A DNA stretch of 64,000 nucleotides from JAKAWQ01 sp963745975 (GCA_963745975.1 CAVUZJ010000002.1:186001-250000), one strand, 5' to 3'. Shown: positions 43,615 to 52,816, counted from the first letter of the stretch. Notes: a model not told the origin generated them from the letters alone. Made by a program: numbers and translations.

Positions 43615-44202
43615 ATGGCGATCGACGAGACCGCTCTGGAGACGCTGTTCCGCGCCGCGCGGACGCACAACAAGTTTCGCGACGAGCCGGTCTCCGATGA
43701 AACGCTGCGCGCGATCTACGATCTTCTGAAGTGGGCGCCGACGTCGGCCAATTCCTCGCCGGGGCGGTTCCTCTTCATCCGCACGCGGGAGGCGAAAGAG
43801 CGGCTGAGGCCGGCGCTCTCGCCGGGCAATACCGAGAAGACGATGCAGGCGCCGGTGACGGTGATCGTCGCCTACGATCCGAAATTCTTCGAGCATCTGC
43901 CGCGGCTTTTCCCGCACAACCAGGAGGCGCGGTCGTGGTTCGCACCCAACGAGGCGTTCGCGCAGGAGACCGCGTTCCGCAACGGCACGCTGCAGGGCGC
44001 CTATCTCATCATGGCGGCGCGCGCGCTGGGGCTCGATTGCGGGCCGATGTCGGGCTTCGACAAGGCCAAGGTGGACGAGGAGTTCTTCTCGTACCGGGGG
44101 TGGAAGTCGAACTTCCTCTGCAATCTCGGGTACGGCGATCCGGAGGGGCTATTTGCGCGCTCGCCGCGGCTCGATTTCGAGGAGGCCTGCGAGCTTCTGT
44201 GA
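43615..44202 (+). CDS. RutE-like nitroreductase family protein
   Basis: This 195-residue flavoprotein resembles malonic semialdehyde reductase RutE: RTHNKFRDEPVSDETLRAIY, KWAPTSANSSPGRFLFI and GLDCGPMSGFD. RutE reduces malonic semialdehyde in pyrimidine degradation. The rest of the rut pathway is not in the window, so this may be a homologue with another substrate. It precedes tRNA-Gly by 46 bases. Confidence 0.82.
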   Translation: MAIDETALETLFRAARTHNKFRDEPVSDETLRAIYDLLKWAPTSANSSPGRFLFIRTREAKERLRPALSPGNTEKTMQAPVTVIVAYDPKFFEHLPRLFPHNQEARSWFAPNEAFAQETAFRNGTLQGAYLIMAARALGLDCGPMSGFDKAKVDEEFFSYRGWKSNFLCNLGYGDPEGLFARSPRLDFEEACELL

Positions 44203-44248
44203 GGAAGCCTTGCCCGGAGCGGGCGCGTGCGGTACGAGGGACGGCGGC

Positions 44249-44324
44249 GCGGACGTAGCTCAGCTGGTAGAGCATGAGCCTTCCAAGCTCAGGGTCGCGA
44301 GTTCGAATCTCGTCGTCCGCTCCA
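44249..44324 (+). tRNA. tRNA-Gly (anticodon TCC)
   Basis: A complete 76-base tRNA. The acceptor GCGGACG (44249-44255) pairs with CGTCCGC (44314-44320), followed by discriminator T and encoded CCA (44322-44324). The anticodon stem TGAGC (44275-44279) pairs with GCTCA (44287-44291), and the loop CTTCCAA holds anticodon TCC at 44282-44284. TTCGAATC forms the T loop. It would read GGA/GGG glycine codons. A bacterial CCA-encoding form is used. Confidence 0.97.
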
Positions 44325-44398
44325 GTTCGGTGTTTGCGCGCGCGGTTGGGCGTGGGCGGAAGCGTGGGGGCCGGGAAGGACCGGCGGGGAGCGGCGGC

Positions 44399-44911
44399 AT
44401 GAGCCGGAGCCATCGTCATGAGGCCCCAGGGGAAACGAAGGTGGCCAAGGGGACAAAGGTGGATTGGCGGCTGAACGGCGTGCGGGTGATCAAGGCCGGG
44501 CAGCTCGACCCGAACACCGCGCAGACGCCGGGGATGAGCCGGGCGGCAGCGATCAACGCGGCACGGGTGGGGGCGCAGAAAATCTGGGCCGGGACGGTCA
44601 CCATCCATCCGAACGCGAAGACCGGCGCGCACCATCACGGGGCGCTCGAGAGCGTGATCTACGTGGTGCGCGGGAAGGCACGGATGCGCTGGGGCGAGCG
44701 GCTCGAGTTCGTCGCCGAGGCGGAGCCGGGCGATTTCATCTTCGTCCCGCCCTACGTGCCGCACCAGGAGATCAATGCCAGCACCGACGAGCCGCTGGAA
44801 TGCGTGCTGGTGCGGAGCGACAACGAGGCGGTGGTCGTCAACCTCGACATCGAGCCGGTGGAGAAGCCCGAGGCGGTCGCCTGGGTCGATCCGATCCATA
44901 AGGAGCCGTGA
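44399..44911 (+). CDS. cupin-domain protein
   Basis: This 170-residue single-domain cupin has the first metal motif in TGAHHHGALE and the second in PGDFIFVPPYVPHQEIN. The His and Glu residues could bind a divalent metal. The start ATG at 44399 has a GGGGAG site upstream. It is followed by an ABC importer after an 82-base gap and might act on the imported substrate, a guess from position only. The exact reaction (isomerase, dioxygenase or other) is unknown. Confidence 0.8.
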   Translation: MSRSHRHEAPGETKVAKGTKVDWRLNGVRVIKAGQLDPNTAQTPGMSRAAAINAARVGAQKIWAGTVTIHPNAKTGAHHHGALESVIYVVRGKARMRWGERLEFVAEAEPGDFIFVPPYVPHQEINASTDEPLECVLVRSDNEAVVVNLDIEPVEKPEAVAWVDPIHKEP

Positions 44912-44993
44912 GGGGGAGGGTTCGGCGCGGTTCGTAATTCCCGGCGGGGGCGATCCGCTCTAGAAAGGCGCGGACTACCGGGGAGGATCGAAG

Positions 44994-46004
44994 ATGCGAC
45001 GTCGAGGCCTGCTGGTTTCCGCGTGCGCCGCGGCGCTCGGGGCGCCAGCGCTGGTGCGAGCGAAGGAGCCCAAGCTCATCCGGTTCGGGTGGGCCAACAC
45101 GCCGGCACAGCTGATACCGCTGGTTTTCCAGAACACGAAGATATTGAAGCATTACGGGCGCTCGTACGTGGCGCGCGGAGATTATTTCCGGGGCTCGACG
45201 CCGCAGATCACCGGGCTCGCGACGGGCGATCTCGAGATCGCGGGGCTTGCGTTCTCCTCCTTCGCGCTCGCCATCCAGAACGCGCACATGCGCGACGTGC
45301 GGCTGGTGGGCGATATGTACCAGGACGGGGTGGCGGGCTATTATTCGAGCCAATACTGCGTGCGGGCCGGCAGCCCGATTACGAAGGTCGAGCAGCTCAA
45401 GGGAAAGGTGCTCGCCTCGAACGGGCTCGGCGGCGCGATCGACATGGCGATGCGGAAGATGTGCCTCGCGCACGGGCTGATTGCGGGACGGGACTATCGG
45501 ATCATCGAGGTCGAGTTCCCGGCGATGCCGGCGATGCTGAACGAGGGGAAGGTCGATCTCGCGGGGATGGTCGCGCCGTTCTCGCTGATCGAGATCCGGG
45601 GCGGGCGGGCGCGCTCGCTGTTCACGCTGAAGGACGCGATGGGAGTGGCGCAGACGACGCTGCTCGCGGCGCGGGCACCATTCATCGCCGCGAACCGCCC
45701 GGTGCTGGTGGATTTCTTCGAGGACCTCCAGCGCGGGACGCAATGGTTCCTCGACCCCGCGAACCGCAAGGCGGCGATCGCGCTCGTTGCGGACTTCACG
45801 CACCGCTCTCCCTCAATCTTCGATTTCTGGCTCTTCACTCACGGCGATTACTACCGCGACCCGGCGGTGGTGCCGAACGCGAGCGCGCTGCAGAACAACA
45901 TCAACGTGCAGAAGGAGCTCGGGTTCCTCAAGATCGACGTCAAGGTGGCCGAATTCACGGACCTCTCCCTGGTGCACGAGGCGGCGGCCAGGACGAAGAC
46001 ATGA
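44994..46004 (+). CDS. NitT/TauT-type ABC transporter substrate-binding protein
   Basis: This 336-residue periplasmic protein has a Sec-type signal (MRRRGLLVSACAAALGAPAL) and the SsuA/NMT1-like pattern: IRFGWANTPAQLIPLVFQ, GLATGDLEIAGLAFSSFALA, LKGKVLASNGLGGAID. It binds the cargo of the importer. A GGGGAGG site precedes the start. The stop overlaps the ATPase start by four bases (ATGA), so the four genes to 48347 form one operon. Substrate class (sulfonate, nitrate, riboflavin or pyrimidine) is unclear. Confidence 0.87.
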   Translation: MRRRGLLVSACAAALGAPALVRAKEPKLIRFGWANTPAQLIPLVFQNTKILKHYGRSYVARGDYFRGSTPQITGLATGDLEIAGLAFSSFALAIQNAHMRDVRLVGDMYQDGVAGYYSSQYCVRAGSPITKVEQLKGKVLASNGLGGAIDMAMRKMCLAHGLIAGRDYRIIEVEFPAMPAMLNEGKVDLAGMVAPFSLIEIRGGRARSLFTLKDAMGVAQTTLLAARAPFIAANRPVLVDFFEDLQRGTQWFLDPANRKAAIALVADFTHRSPSIFDFWLFTHGDYYRDPAVVPNASALQNNINVQKELGFLKIDVKVAEFTDLSLVHEAAARTKT

Positions 46005-46798
46005 CGAGTGCGCCGCCGGCGATCCTCTTCGATTCCGTCAGCCACGCCTACCGCACCGAAAAGGAGAAGAGGGTTCCGGCACTTTCCGCGATCAACCTCG
46101 CGATCGCCGAGAAGGAGTTCGTGGTGCTGCTCGGCCCTTCGGGGTGCGGGAAGAGCACGCTTCTCTATCTGCTGGGCGGGTTCTTGCCGATCCAGGAGGG
46201 GCGGATTCTGGCGGAGGGCAAGCCGGTTGCCGGGCCGGGGCCGGACCGCGGCGTGGTGTTCCAGAACTTCGCGCTCTTTCCATGGAAGACGGTGCGGCAG
46301 AACATCCGATACGGGCTCGAGCGGCTCGGGATTCCGAAGCGCGAGCAGGAGGAGCGGACGCGGGCGATGATCGAACTCGTGCATCTGGCCGGGTTCGAGG
46401 ACAGCTTTCCCTCGCGGCTCTCGGGCGGGATGCGCCAGCGGGTGGCGATTGCGCGGACGCTCGCGGTGGCGCCGCGGATCCTGCTGATGGACGAGCCGTT
46501 CGGCGCGCTCGATGCGCAGACGCGCGAGATCATGCAGGAGGAGCTGCTGGCGATCATGCGGCAGAGCCGGATGACGACGCTGTTCGTGACGCATGACGTG
46601 CGCGAGGCGGTGACGCTGGCGGATCGGGTGGTGGTACTTTCGGCGCGGCCGGGGCGGGTGAAGGAGATCGTGCCGATCCGGCTTCCGCAGGATGCGGGGC
46701 CGGAGCGGGCGGCGAGCCCGGAATTCGCGCGTTATGTCGAGCATTTGTGGGGGCTGGTGCGCGACGACGCGGCGCACGCGGTGCAGGGGCGAGCATGA
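46001..46798 (+). CDS. NitT/TauT-type ABC transporter ATP-binding protein
   Basis: This 265-residue ATPase has Walker A GPSGCGKSTLL, Q-loop VVFQNFALFPW, signature LSGGMRQRVAIAR, Walker B ILLMDEPFGALD and the H-loop FVTHD. It powers the importer with the two permeases that follow. The frame begins at the ATG overlapping the binding-protein stop. A normal length for this subfamily. Confidence 0.93.
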   Translation: MTSAPPAILFDSVSHAYRTEKEKRVPALSAINLAIAEKEFVVLLGPSGCGKSTLLYLLGGFLPIQEGRILAEGKPVAGPGPDRGVVFQNFALFPWKTVRQNIRYGLERLGIPKREQEERTRAMIELVHLAGFEDSFPSRLSGGMRQRVAIARTLAVAPRILLMDEPFGALDAQTREIMQEELLAIMRQSRMTTLFVTHDVREAVTLADRVVVLSARPGRVKEIVPIRLPQDAGPERAASPEFARYVEHLWGLVRDDAAHAVQGRA

Positions 46799-47538
46799 TC
46801 CGGTTCGTCGCGCGCTGGGCGCCGCTCGGGCTGCTGGCGCTCGCGTGGGAGGGCTCGGCGCGGCTCGGGCTTGTCTCGCCGCAGGTGCTGCCGCCGCTTT
46901 CGCGCGTGGCGGTTTCGTTCTGGACGATGACGCGGAGCGGGGAGCTGCCGGTGAACGCGGCGGAGTCGCTCACAAGGCTGGTCGCGGGGCTGGCGATGGC
47001 GGTGGGCGGGGGGATCCTGCTTGGGCTTCTGATGGCGTGGTACCGCGCGCCGCGGGTGGTGTTCGCCCCGTTGCTGCGGCTGCTTTTTCCGCTGCCCAAG
47101 ACGGCGCTGATCCCGGTGCTGCTGCTGTGGTTCGGGCTCGGCGATCTTTCCAAGGTGATGCTGATCTTTTTGGGCTGCCTGCTGCCGGTGGTGCTGAGCA
47201 CGTTCAACGGCGTGCGTGGGGTGGAGCGGACGATGATCTGGTCCGCGCGGAGCGTCGGCTGCGGGCATGCGCGGGCGCTCTTCGGGGTGGCGCTGCCGGC
47301 GGCGCTGCCGGACATCCTGGCGGGGCTTCGGACGGCGCTTGCGCTTTCGTTCATCCTGCTCGTCACCTCGGAATTTTTGATGGCGAACAACGGGCTTGGA
47401 TATCTGATCTCGTATCTCGGCTCGGGCGGGGCGTATGGAGCGATGTTCGCCGCCGTGCTCGTGGTGGCGCTGCTCGGGTTCGCGGCCGATCGGCTGTTTC
47501 TTTTGATCTCGCGGCGGGTGCTGGCATGGAGGGAGTGA
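46795..47538 (+). CDS. ABC transporter permease 1
   Basis: This 247-residue membrane protein has about six hydrophobic helices and the EAA loop region (RSVGCGHARALFGVALPAALPD), which docks the ATPase. It belongs to the SsuC/TauC-type binding-protein-dependent permeases. It starts at an ATG overlapping the ATPase stop (ATGA) and overlaps the second permease by 13 bases. Two different permeases suggest a heterodimeric channel. Confidence 0.9.
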   Translation: MIRFVARWAPLGLLALAWEGSARLGLVSPQVLPPLSRVAVSFWTMTRSGELPVNAAESLTRLVAGLAMAVGGGILLGLLMAWYRAPRVVFAPLLRLLFPLPKTALIPVLLLWFGLGDLSKVMLIFLGCLLPVVLSTFNGVRGVERTMIWSARSVGCGHARALFGVALPAALPDILAGLRTALALSFILLVTSEFLMANNGLGYLISYLGSGGAYGAMFAAVLVVALLGFAADRLFLLISRRVLAWRE

Positions 47539-48347
47539 GCGTTGCGCGGGAGCGGGCGTGGCCCGCATTCCCGTGGGCGGCGGCGGTGGCGGGATGGCTC
47601 GCACGATCGGGCTCGGTGATCGCGCTGGTGGCGGCGTGGTGGGCGATGAGTGCGGCCGGGATTTTCTCGCCCTATCTGCTGCCTTCGCCGGCTTCGGTGT
47701 TGGGGCGGTTCGGGGCGGATGCAGCCTCGGGCGTGCTCGGGGACGAGATGCTGATCACGTTTACGCACGCGCTGGCGGGGTTCATGATTGCGGCGGTGGC
47801 GGGGATCGTGCTCGGCATCCTGATGGTGCGCTCGCGGGCGGTGCGGTGGTTCTTCGACCCGATCGTTTCGATCGGGTTTCCGATGCCGAAGATTGCGTTC
47901 TTGCCGATCGTGCTGCTGTGGCTGGGGCCGGGCGGGGGGACGGATATCGCGATCGTTGCGGCCTCGGTGCTGTTTCCGGTGACGAGCGCGGCGGCGGCCG
48001 GGGCGGAGGGCGTGGAGGCGAGCCTGCTGTGGTCGGCGGAGAGCCTGGGCACGAGCCGGACGGGCCTGTTGTGGCGGATCGTGTTTCCGGCTTCGGTGCC
48101 GCAGATCTTCACCGGGCTCCAGATCGGGCTGCCGATTGCGCTGATCACAGAGATCGTGGCGGAGATGATGCTGGGCAGCGACGGGCTCGGGGGGGCGATG
48201 CTGCAATCGATGCGGTTCGCGGATTCGCCCGGGGTTTTCAGCGGGATTATCGCGATCGGCGCGCTCGGCTCGGTTGTCGTCTGGGCGCTGGAGGTGCTGC
48301 GGCGGCGGCTGCTGCGCTGGCACGCGGAGGCGGAGGTGGCGGGCTGA
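47526..48347 (+). CDS. ABC transporter permease 2
   Basis: This 273-residue membrane protein has about six hydrophobic helices and an EAA loop (AESLGTSRTGLLWRIVFPAS). It resembles permease 1 in topology but shares limited sequence, so it is probably the second half of a heterodimer. It starts 13 bases before the end of permease 1 and ends the operon. A 150-base gap with an AT-richer stretch precedes the OmpA-like lipoprotein. Confidence 0.9.
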   Translation: MEGVSVARERAWPAFPWAAAVAGWLARSGSVIALVAAWWAMSAAGIFSPYLLPSPASVLGRFGADAASGVLGDEMLITFTHALAGFMIAAVAGIVLGILMVRSRAVRWFFDPIVSIGFPMPKIAFLPIVLLWLGPGGGTDIAIVAASVLFPVTSAAAAGAEGVEASLLWSAESLGTSRTGLLWRIVFPASVPQIFTGLQIGLPIALITEIVAEMMLGSDGLGGAMLQSMRFADSPGVFSGIIAIGALGSVVVWALEVLRRRLLRWHAEAEVAG

Positions 48348-48497
48348 GGGGCGGGCGGGAGGACAGGAAGGTCGTCAATTTGCGGAGCCCGGGCTGCGAT
48401 TTTGGATGGACTTTTGATACAGATCAATGCGAAAAGCCAACGGCAATGCGATCGGAAACGCGGTCGCAATGACCGGCGGGAAGGGAATATCAAGAAA

Positions 48498-49043
48498 ATG
48501 AGATACGGTTTGACTCGCGGGGTTATGCTGCTTCCCCTCATCGCACCGCTTGCCCTCGCAGCCTGCGGGGTCTCGCAGAGCGATTACAATGCACTGCAGA
48601 CGCAAAATCAGCAGCTGCAGCAGCAGGTGGCCGCCGACAAGGCGGAGATCATGCGGCTGCAGGGGGCGATTGCGTACACGGTGAACAGCGACCTCCTGTT
48701 CCCCTCGGGCGGCTGGCAGCTCTCCGACCGGGGCAAGGAGATCATCTCCAGGCTCGCGCAGAAGCTCGCGCCGTCGCAGCAGAACCATCTGTATGTGAGT
48801 GGCTATACCGACAACGTTCCGGTCGGGCCTGGCCTGCAGCAGCAGGGCGTCACCTCGAATCAGATACTGTCGCAAAAGCGGGCCGAGAACGTGATGCAGT
48901 ATCTGGTTTCGCAGGGCGTGAAGCCGGACCTGATCTCGGCGCATGGGTACGGCGACGCCGATCCGGTCGCCTCGAACAATACGCCGGCGGGGCGTGCACA
49001 GAACCGGCGCGTTGTGCTGTCGCTCGCGCCGCCCGCGAGCTGA
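48498..49043 (+). CDS. OmpA-family lipoprotein
   Basis: This 181-residue protein has a lipoprotein signal with lipobox LALAAC (Cys near residue 20), then a coiled-coil region QTQNQQLQQQVAADKAEIMRL, and a C-terminal OmpA domain with VSGYTDNVPVG and SQKRAENVMQYLVSQG, which bind peptidoglycan. It probably links the outer membrane to the cell wall. Its codon use is a little less GC-rich than neighbours. The ATG at 48498 was chosen because the signal starts there. Confidence 0.88.
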   Translation: MRYGLTRGVMLLPLIAPLALAACGVSQSDYNALQTQNQQLQQQVAADKAEIMRLQGAIAYTVNSDLLFPSGGWQLSDRGKEIISRLAQKLAPSQQNHLYVSGYTDNVPVGPGLQQQGVTSNQILSQKRAENVMQYLVSQGVKPDLISAHGYGDADPVASNNTPAGRAQNRRVVLSLAPPAS

Positions 49044-49087
49044 GGGCTTTAAGGCCCGGACGTCGAAAAGGTGCGGTGCCAGGGCGG

Positions 49088-49318
49088 TTAGGGAGTGTTG
49101 TATCCGGGCTTCTTGTAGAGCGTGTCGGGCTTGCCGATGATGTCGGGCTTGTAGACCTTCTCGACCCAGTCGCTCGGCGCGACATCCTCGATGCTGACCG
49201 AGACGGCTTGCTCCGTGCAGTTCGCGCCGGCCATGACGGCCTTGGTGACTTCGTCCGCGATCTTCGCTTTCTGCTGCTCGGATCTCCCGGATTGGAGCTT
49301 GACGATTACGTGCGGCAT
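49088..49318 (-). CDS. 4-oxalocrotonate tautomerase family enzyme
   Basis: This 76-residue protein begins MPHVIVKLQSGRSEQQK; after removal of Met the new N-terminal Pro is the catalytic base in the tautomerase family. It is slightly longer than the classical 62-residue enzyme. Start placed at 49318 because the Pro must be first. It lies 16 bases after an SDR on the same strand, so the two form an operon controlled perhaps by the divergent LysR. Its natural substrate is not known. Confidence 0.85.
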   Translation of the reverse strand: MPHVIVKLQSGRSEQQKAKIADEVTKAVMAGANCTEQAVSVSIEDVAPSDWVEKVYKPDIIGKPDTLYKKPGYNTP

Positions 49319-49334
49319 TGTCCCGTCCTTTCGC

Positions 49335-50081
49335 TCAGATTTCCTGCCTCGTGGGCCGGTAGAGGATCTCGTTGATGTCCACGTCGTCCGGCTGGCTGAT
49401 GGCGAAGGCGACCGCACGCGCGAAGGAGTTGGCGGGGATCGCCACTGCCGCGTAGAAGTTGTGGACCCTCGCCGCGGCGTCCGGGTCGGTCACGCTGTCG
49501 GGCAGCTCGGTTGCGACCGCGCCCGGTGAGATCACCGTCGTGCGGATGTTGTAGGGCTTCACTTCCTGGCGCAGCCCCTCCGAGAGGGCCAGCACGGCAT
49601 GCTTGGTGGCGGCATAGACGGCGGTGCCGGGCCCGACCCGATGGCCGGCGACGGAGGAGACGTTGATGAAATGGCCGGATTTCTGCTGCTTCATGTAGGG
49701 GAGCGCCGCGGCGATGCCGTAGAGCGTCCCTTTCAGGTTCACGTCGATCGTCCGGTCCCATTCGTCGATGCGGAGACGCTCGAGCAGCGCCTGCGGCATC
49801 AGCCCGGCATTGTTGATCATGACGTCGATCCGTCCGTATGCCTGCACGGCGGCGTCGACGAGTGCCTTGACCTGCTCGTGGCGGGTGACGTCCGTCGTCA
49901 ACGCGGTTGCCTTGGCGCCGGCTGCGGCGAGCTCGTCCGCCAATGCCTGAAGTCGGGCGGCGCGCCTTGCTGCCAGGACAACGCAGGCACCCTGGGCGCA
50001 GAGAAGGCGGGCGGCTGCCTCGCCCAGCCCGCTGCTGGCGCCGGTGATGACGACGACTTTCCCTTCGATGTTATTGCTCAT
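49335..50081 (-). CDS. short-chain dehydrogenase/reductase
   Basis: This 248-residue SDR has the cofactor motif TGASSGLGEA (residues 13-22), NNAGLMPQ, a Ser in NVSSVAGH and the YxxxK pair in YAATKHAV. It is transcribed away from the LysR gene, with 129 bases between, and precedes the tautomerase gene. It probably oxidises an alcohol or reduces a ketone. Substrate unknown. Confidence 0.87.
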   Translation of the reverse strand: MSNNIEGKVVVITGASSGLGEAAARLLCAQGACVVLAARRAARLQALADELAAAGAKATALTTDVTRHEQVKALVDAAVQAYGRIDVMINNAGLMPQALLERLRIDEWDRTIDVNLKGTLYGIAAALPYMKQQKSGHFINVSSVAGHRVGPGTAVYAATKHAVLALSEGLRQEVKPYNIRTTVISPGAVATELPDSVTDPDAAARVHNFYAAVAIPANSFARAVAFAISQPDDVDINEILYRPTRQEI

Positions 50082-50179
50082 GTCGTTACCTGCGATGTGG
50101 CGATGTGGGTCATGGAAGTGCTGCGTGTGGGGCCGAGGGAGGATTTAGGGGGCGCGAGGCCGGAGGAATAGGAGTTAAA

Positions 50180-50191
50180 GTCCGAATGGAC
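50180..50191. promoter_or_regulatory. short palindrome GTCC-GAAT-GGAC in the LysR-SDR divergent region
   Basis: The sequence GTCCGAATGGAC is a perfect 4-4-4 palindrome between the divergent SDR and LysR genes, 20 bases before the LysR start. LysR regulators often bind a partial palindrome in such regions. It does not match the T-N11-A pattern convincingly, so this is a weak guess. Confidence 0.25.
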
Positions 50192-50210
50192 CCATAAGCG
50201 GGCCTTCTGA

Positions 50211-51104
50211 ATGATTCGGACGGATTTCAACGACATCGTGGCCTTTCTTGCCGTGGCTCGGGAGCGGAGCTTCACCCGTGCCGCGGCGCAGCTCGGCGTC
50301 TCGCAACCGGCGCTGAGCCAGACCGTGCGAGGGCTCGAGGCGCGGCTCGGGCTCCGGCTGCTGACCCGCACCACGCGCAGCGTCGCGCCGACCGAGGCCG
50401 GGGAGCGGTTGATCAGTGCGGCGGGGCCGCGGCTCAACGAGATCGACGCGGAGCTGGCGGCGCTCAGCGAGCTGCGGGACAAGCCCTCCGGCACCATCCG
50501 CATCACGGCGCACGACCATGCGGTGAAAGCGGTTCTCTGGCCGGCGCTGAAGAGGCTTCTGCCGGGCTATCCGGACATCAAGGTGGAGATCGTCATCGAC
50601 TACGGGCTGACGGACATCGTCGCCGAGCGCTTCGACGCCGGCATCCGCGCGGGCGAGATGGTAGCGAAAGACATGATCGCCGTGCGTGTCGGGCCGGACA
50701 TGCGCTCGGCGGTTGTCGGCGCGCCGGCTTATGTCGCGAAGCGGACGAGGCCAAAGACGCCGCAGGACCTCACCGGCCACGACTGCATCAATCTGCGGTT
50801 GCCGACGCATGGCGGGCTCTACGCGTGGGAGTTCGCGAAGGGAGGCCGCGAGCTGAGGGTGAGGGTCGAGGGGCAGCTCGTGTTCAATGGAACGGCTCCG
50901 ATGCTGGAGGCCGCGTTGGCGGGGTTCGGCCTGGCGTATGTGCCCGAGGACAGCGTGCGGGTGCCGCTTGCCGAGGGGCGGCTTATCCGGGTGCTCGCCG
51001 ATTGGTGCCCGCCCTATCCGGGCTACCATCTCTACTACCCGAGCCGCAGGCAACCGACGCCGGCCTTCGCCCTGCTGGTCAATGCGCTGCGCTACCGGGG
51101 CTAA
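50211..51104 (+). CDS. LysR-family transcriptional regulator
   Basis: This 297-residue regulator has an N-terminal winged helix-turn-helix (FTRAAAQLGVSQPALSQTVR, residues 23-42) and an effector-binding domain with GTIRITAHDHAVKAVLWPAL and GLAYVPEDSVRVPLAEGRLI. It is divergent from the SDR-tautomerase pair and likely controls it and perhaps the downstream SDR genes. Confidence 0.92.
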   Translation: MIRTDFNDIVAFLAVARERSFTRAAAQLGVSQPALSQTVRGLEARLGLRLLTRTTRSVAPTEAGERLISAAGPRLNEIDAELAALSELRDKPSGTIRITAHDHAVKAVLWPALKRLLPGYPDIKVEIVIDYGLTDIVAERFDAGIRAGEMVAKDMIAVRVGPDMRSAVVGAPAYVAKRTRPKTPQDLTGHDCINLRLPTHGGLYAWEFAKGGRELRVRVEGQLVFNGTAPMLEAALAGFGLAYVPEDSVRVPLAEGRLIRVLADWCPPYPGYHLYYPSRRQPTPAFALLVNALRYRG

Positions 51105-51209
51105 TCATTAGATGCTCTTATAGGAGTATGCGGATTAATCTGTCTAATCGGGAGCCGAGCCGCCGGCTATTCCTGTCCCTCGCCCGGATGAGGTGGGCCG
51201 GAGACAGAG

Positions 51210-51974
51210 ATGGCGGGACTGCTTGAAGGAAAAGTCGTTCTTGTAACGGGTGCCGCTCGCGGCATCGGTCGCGGCGCCGCGCTAATATTCGCCCACGAAG
51301 GCGCCCGTGTCGCGCTCGCCGATCTCTCCGCTCACGGCGTGCGGGAGACCGCGGAGCTGATCATTAAGGCCGGGGGTTCCGCGACGGTGGTTACGGTCGA
51401 CGTGAGCAAGCGCGCCGACGTGTCGGCGATGATGGCGCATACTCTGCAAGCCTATGGACGGCTCGACTGCGCGTTCAACAACGCCGGAATAAACGGCACC
51501 CAGGCCGGCGCGCGAGGCAAGCTCACGGCCGAGTGGACCGAAGAGGAATTCGATCGGGTCATTACGGTCAATCTCAAGGGCACCTGGCTTTGCATGAAGG
51601 CGGAGCTTGCCCGGATGGTCGAGCAGGGCTCCGGTTCGATCGTGAACACCGCTTCGCTTGCCGGGCTGACCGGCTTCCGGACGACCGCGGGATATGCCGC
51701 GAGCAAGCACGCGATCGTCGGCCTGACCAAGACCGCGGCGATCGAGTATGCGCCCAAGGTTCGGGTCAACTGCATCTGCCCCGGATGGATCGCGACGGAC
51801 ATGACCGCAGCGACGATAGCCCAGCGGGGCGAGGAGCTTTTGGCGCGCGTGCCCTTTCGCGAGTTCGGTCATCCGGAGGATGTCGGCGAGATGGCCTGCT
51901 GGCTGCTATCCGCGCGCGCACGCTTGGTTACCGGAGGCGCCTTCACCGTTGATGGCGGCTACATGGCGAATTAG
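51210..51974 (+). CDS. short-chain dehydrogenase/reductase
   Basis: This 254-residue classical SDR has TGAARGIGRGA (residues 12-22), NNAGINGT, the catalytic Ser in NTASLAGLT and YxxxK in YAASKHAIVG. It follows the LysR gene after 105 bases. That gap contains an 11-base palindrome (CTAATCATTAG, 51101-51111, overlapping the LysR stop) and AT-richer DNA, probably holding the promoter. It is followed 18 bases later by another SDR, so the two make an operon. Confidence 0.87.
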   Translation: MAGLLEGKVVLVTGAARGIGRGAALIFAHEGARVALADLSAHGVRETAELIIKAGGSATVVTVDVSKRADVSAMMAHTLQAYGRLDCAFNNAGINGTQAGARGKLTAEWTEEEFDRVITVNLKGTWLCMKAELARMVEQGSGSIVNTASLAGLTGFRTTAGYAASKHAIVGLTKTAAIEYAPKVRVNCICPGWIATDMTAATIAQRGEELLARVPFREFGHPEDVGEMACWLLSARARLVTGGAFTVDGGYMAN

Positions 51975-51992
51975 CCGTAGGGAGTCAGCACA

Positions 51993-52799
51993 ATGGTGCA
52001 ACCGGGTGGCCTGAGCGGCTTCGATTTCAGCGAAGCCATGGTCGTTGTCACCGGGGCCGCGTCCGGCATCGGCTTGGGGATCGCTCAGGCATTTCATGCC
52101 GCGGGCGGCCGCGTGGCGCTGGGCGATCTGCACGAGGAGACGGTTGGGCGCGCAGCCGCGGGGTTGGGCGGCGACCGGGTCTTTGCCGGCGTGGTTGACG
52201 TGCGCGAGGAGAAATCGGTGGAGGAGTTTTTCGCAGCCGCGGAGCGGGCGCTGGGCCCGGTGACCGTGACTGTAGCCAACGCCGGCATTTTTCCCAATTG
52301 TCCGGTGCTCGATATGTCCGTCGAAGAATGGGATCGCGTGATGGAGACGAACCTTCGCGGGACGTTCCTTACGTGCCGGGCGGGCGCGCGAAGCATGACG
52401 GCGGGCGGGCGGCCGGGCAAGATCATCACGATCTCCTCGGGTGCGCATGCCAGCGCCCGGCTCGGCGGCGCGCATTACAGCGCCTCGAAGGCCGGCATTG
52501 TCATGCTCACCAAGGTATTGACCATGGAGCTGGCCGAGCGGCGCATCAATGTGAACAGTGTCGCGCCCGGCTACATCAACACCAAACCGGACGTGGCACC
52601 CGTGGATACGGACTTCAAGAACGCGATGCTGAGGAATATTCCGTGGGGGCGGTTCGGCACGCCGGCGGAGGTCGCCGAGACCGTGCTGTATCTGGCCTCA
52701 TCCATGGCCGACTACGTGACCGGCGAAGTGTTCGCCGTCAATGGGGGTGCCTTTGCCGGGCGGGCGTATCTGCCTTTCAATAAGCCGATAGCGCGCTGA
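51993..52799 (+). CDS. short-chain dehydrogenase/reductase
   Basis: This 268-residue SDR has the motif TGAASGIGLGI (about residues 21-31), VANAGIFPN (a variant of NNAG), Ser in TISSGAHAS, and YxxxK in YSASKAGIVM. It lies directly after a related SDR in the same orientation, so both probably work in one pathway, for example two steps of sugar or steroid oxidation. No function can be assigned. Confidence 0.87.
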   Translation: MVQPGGLSGFDFSEAMVVVTGAASGIGLGIAQAFHAAGGRVALGDLHEETVGRAAAGLGGDRVFAGVVDVREEKSVEEFFAAAERALGPVTVTVANAGIFPNCPVLDMSVEEWDRVMETNLRGTFLTCRAGARSMTAGGRPGKIITISSGAHASARLGGAHYSASKAGIVMLTKVLTMELAERRINVNSVAPGYINTKPDVAPVDTDFKNAMLRNIPWGRFGTPAEVAETVLYLASSMADYVTGEVFAVNGGAFAGRAYLPFNKPIAR

Positions 52800-52816
52800 T
52801 CGAGCGCGGGCCGAGC

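Noticed and set aside
44249..44324. Attachment site of an integrated element at tRNA-Gly
   Set aside because: No integrase gene and no direct repeat of the tRNA 3' end were seen downstream.
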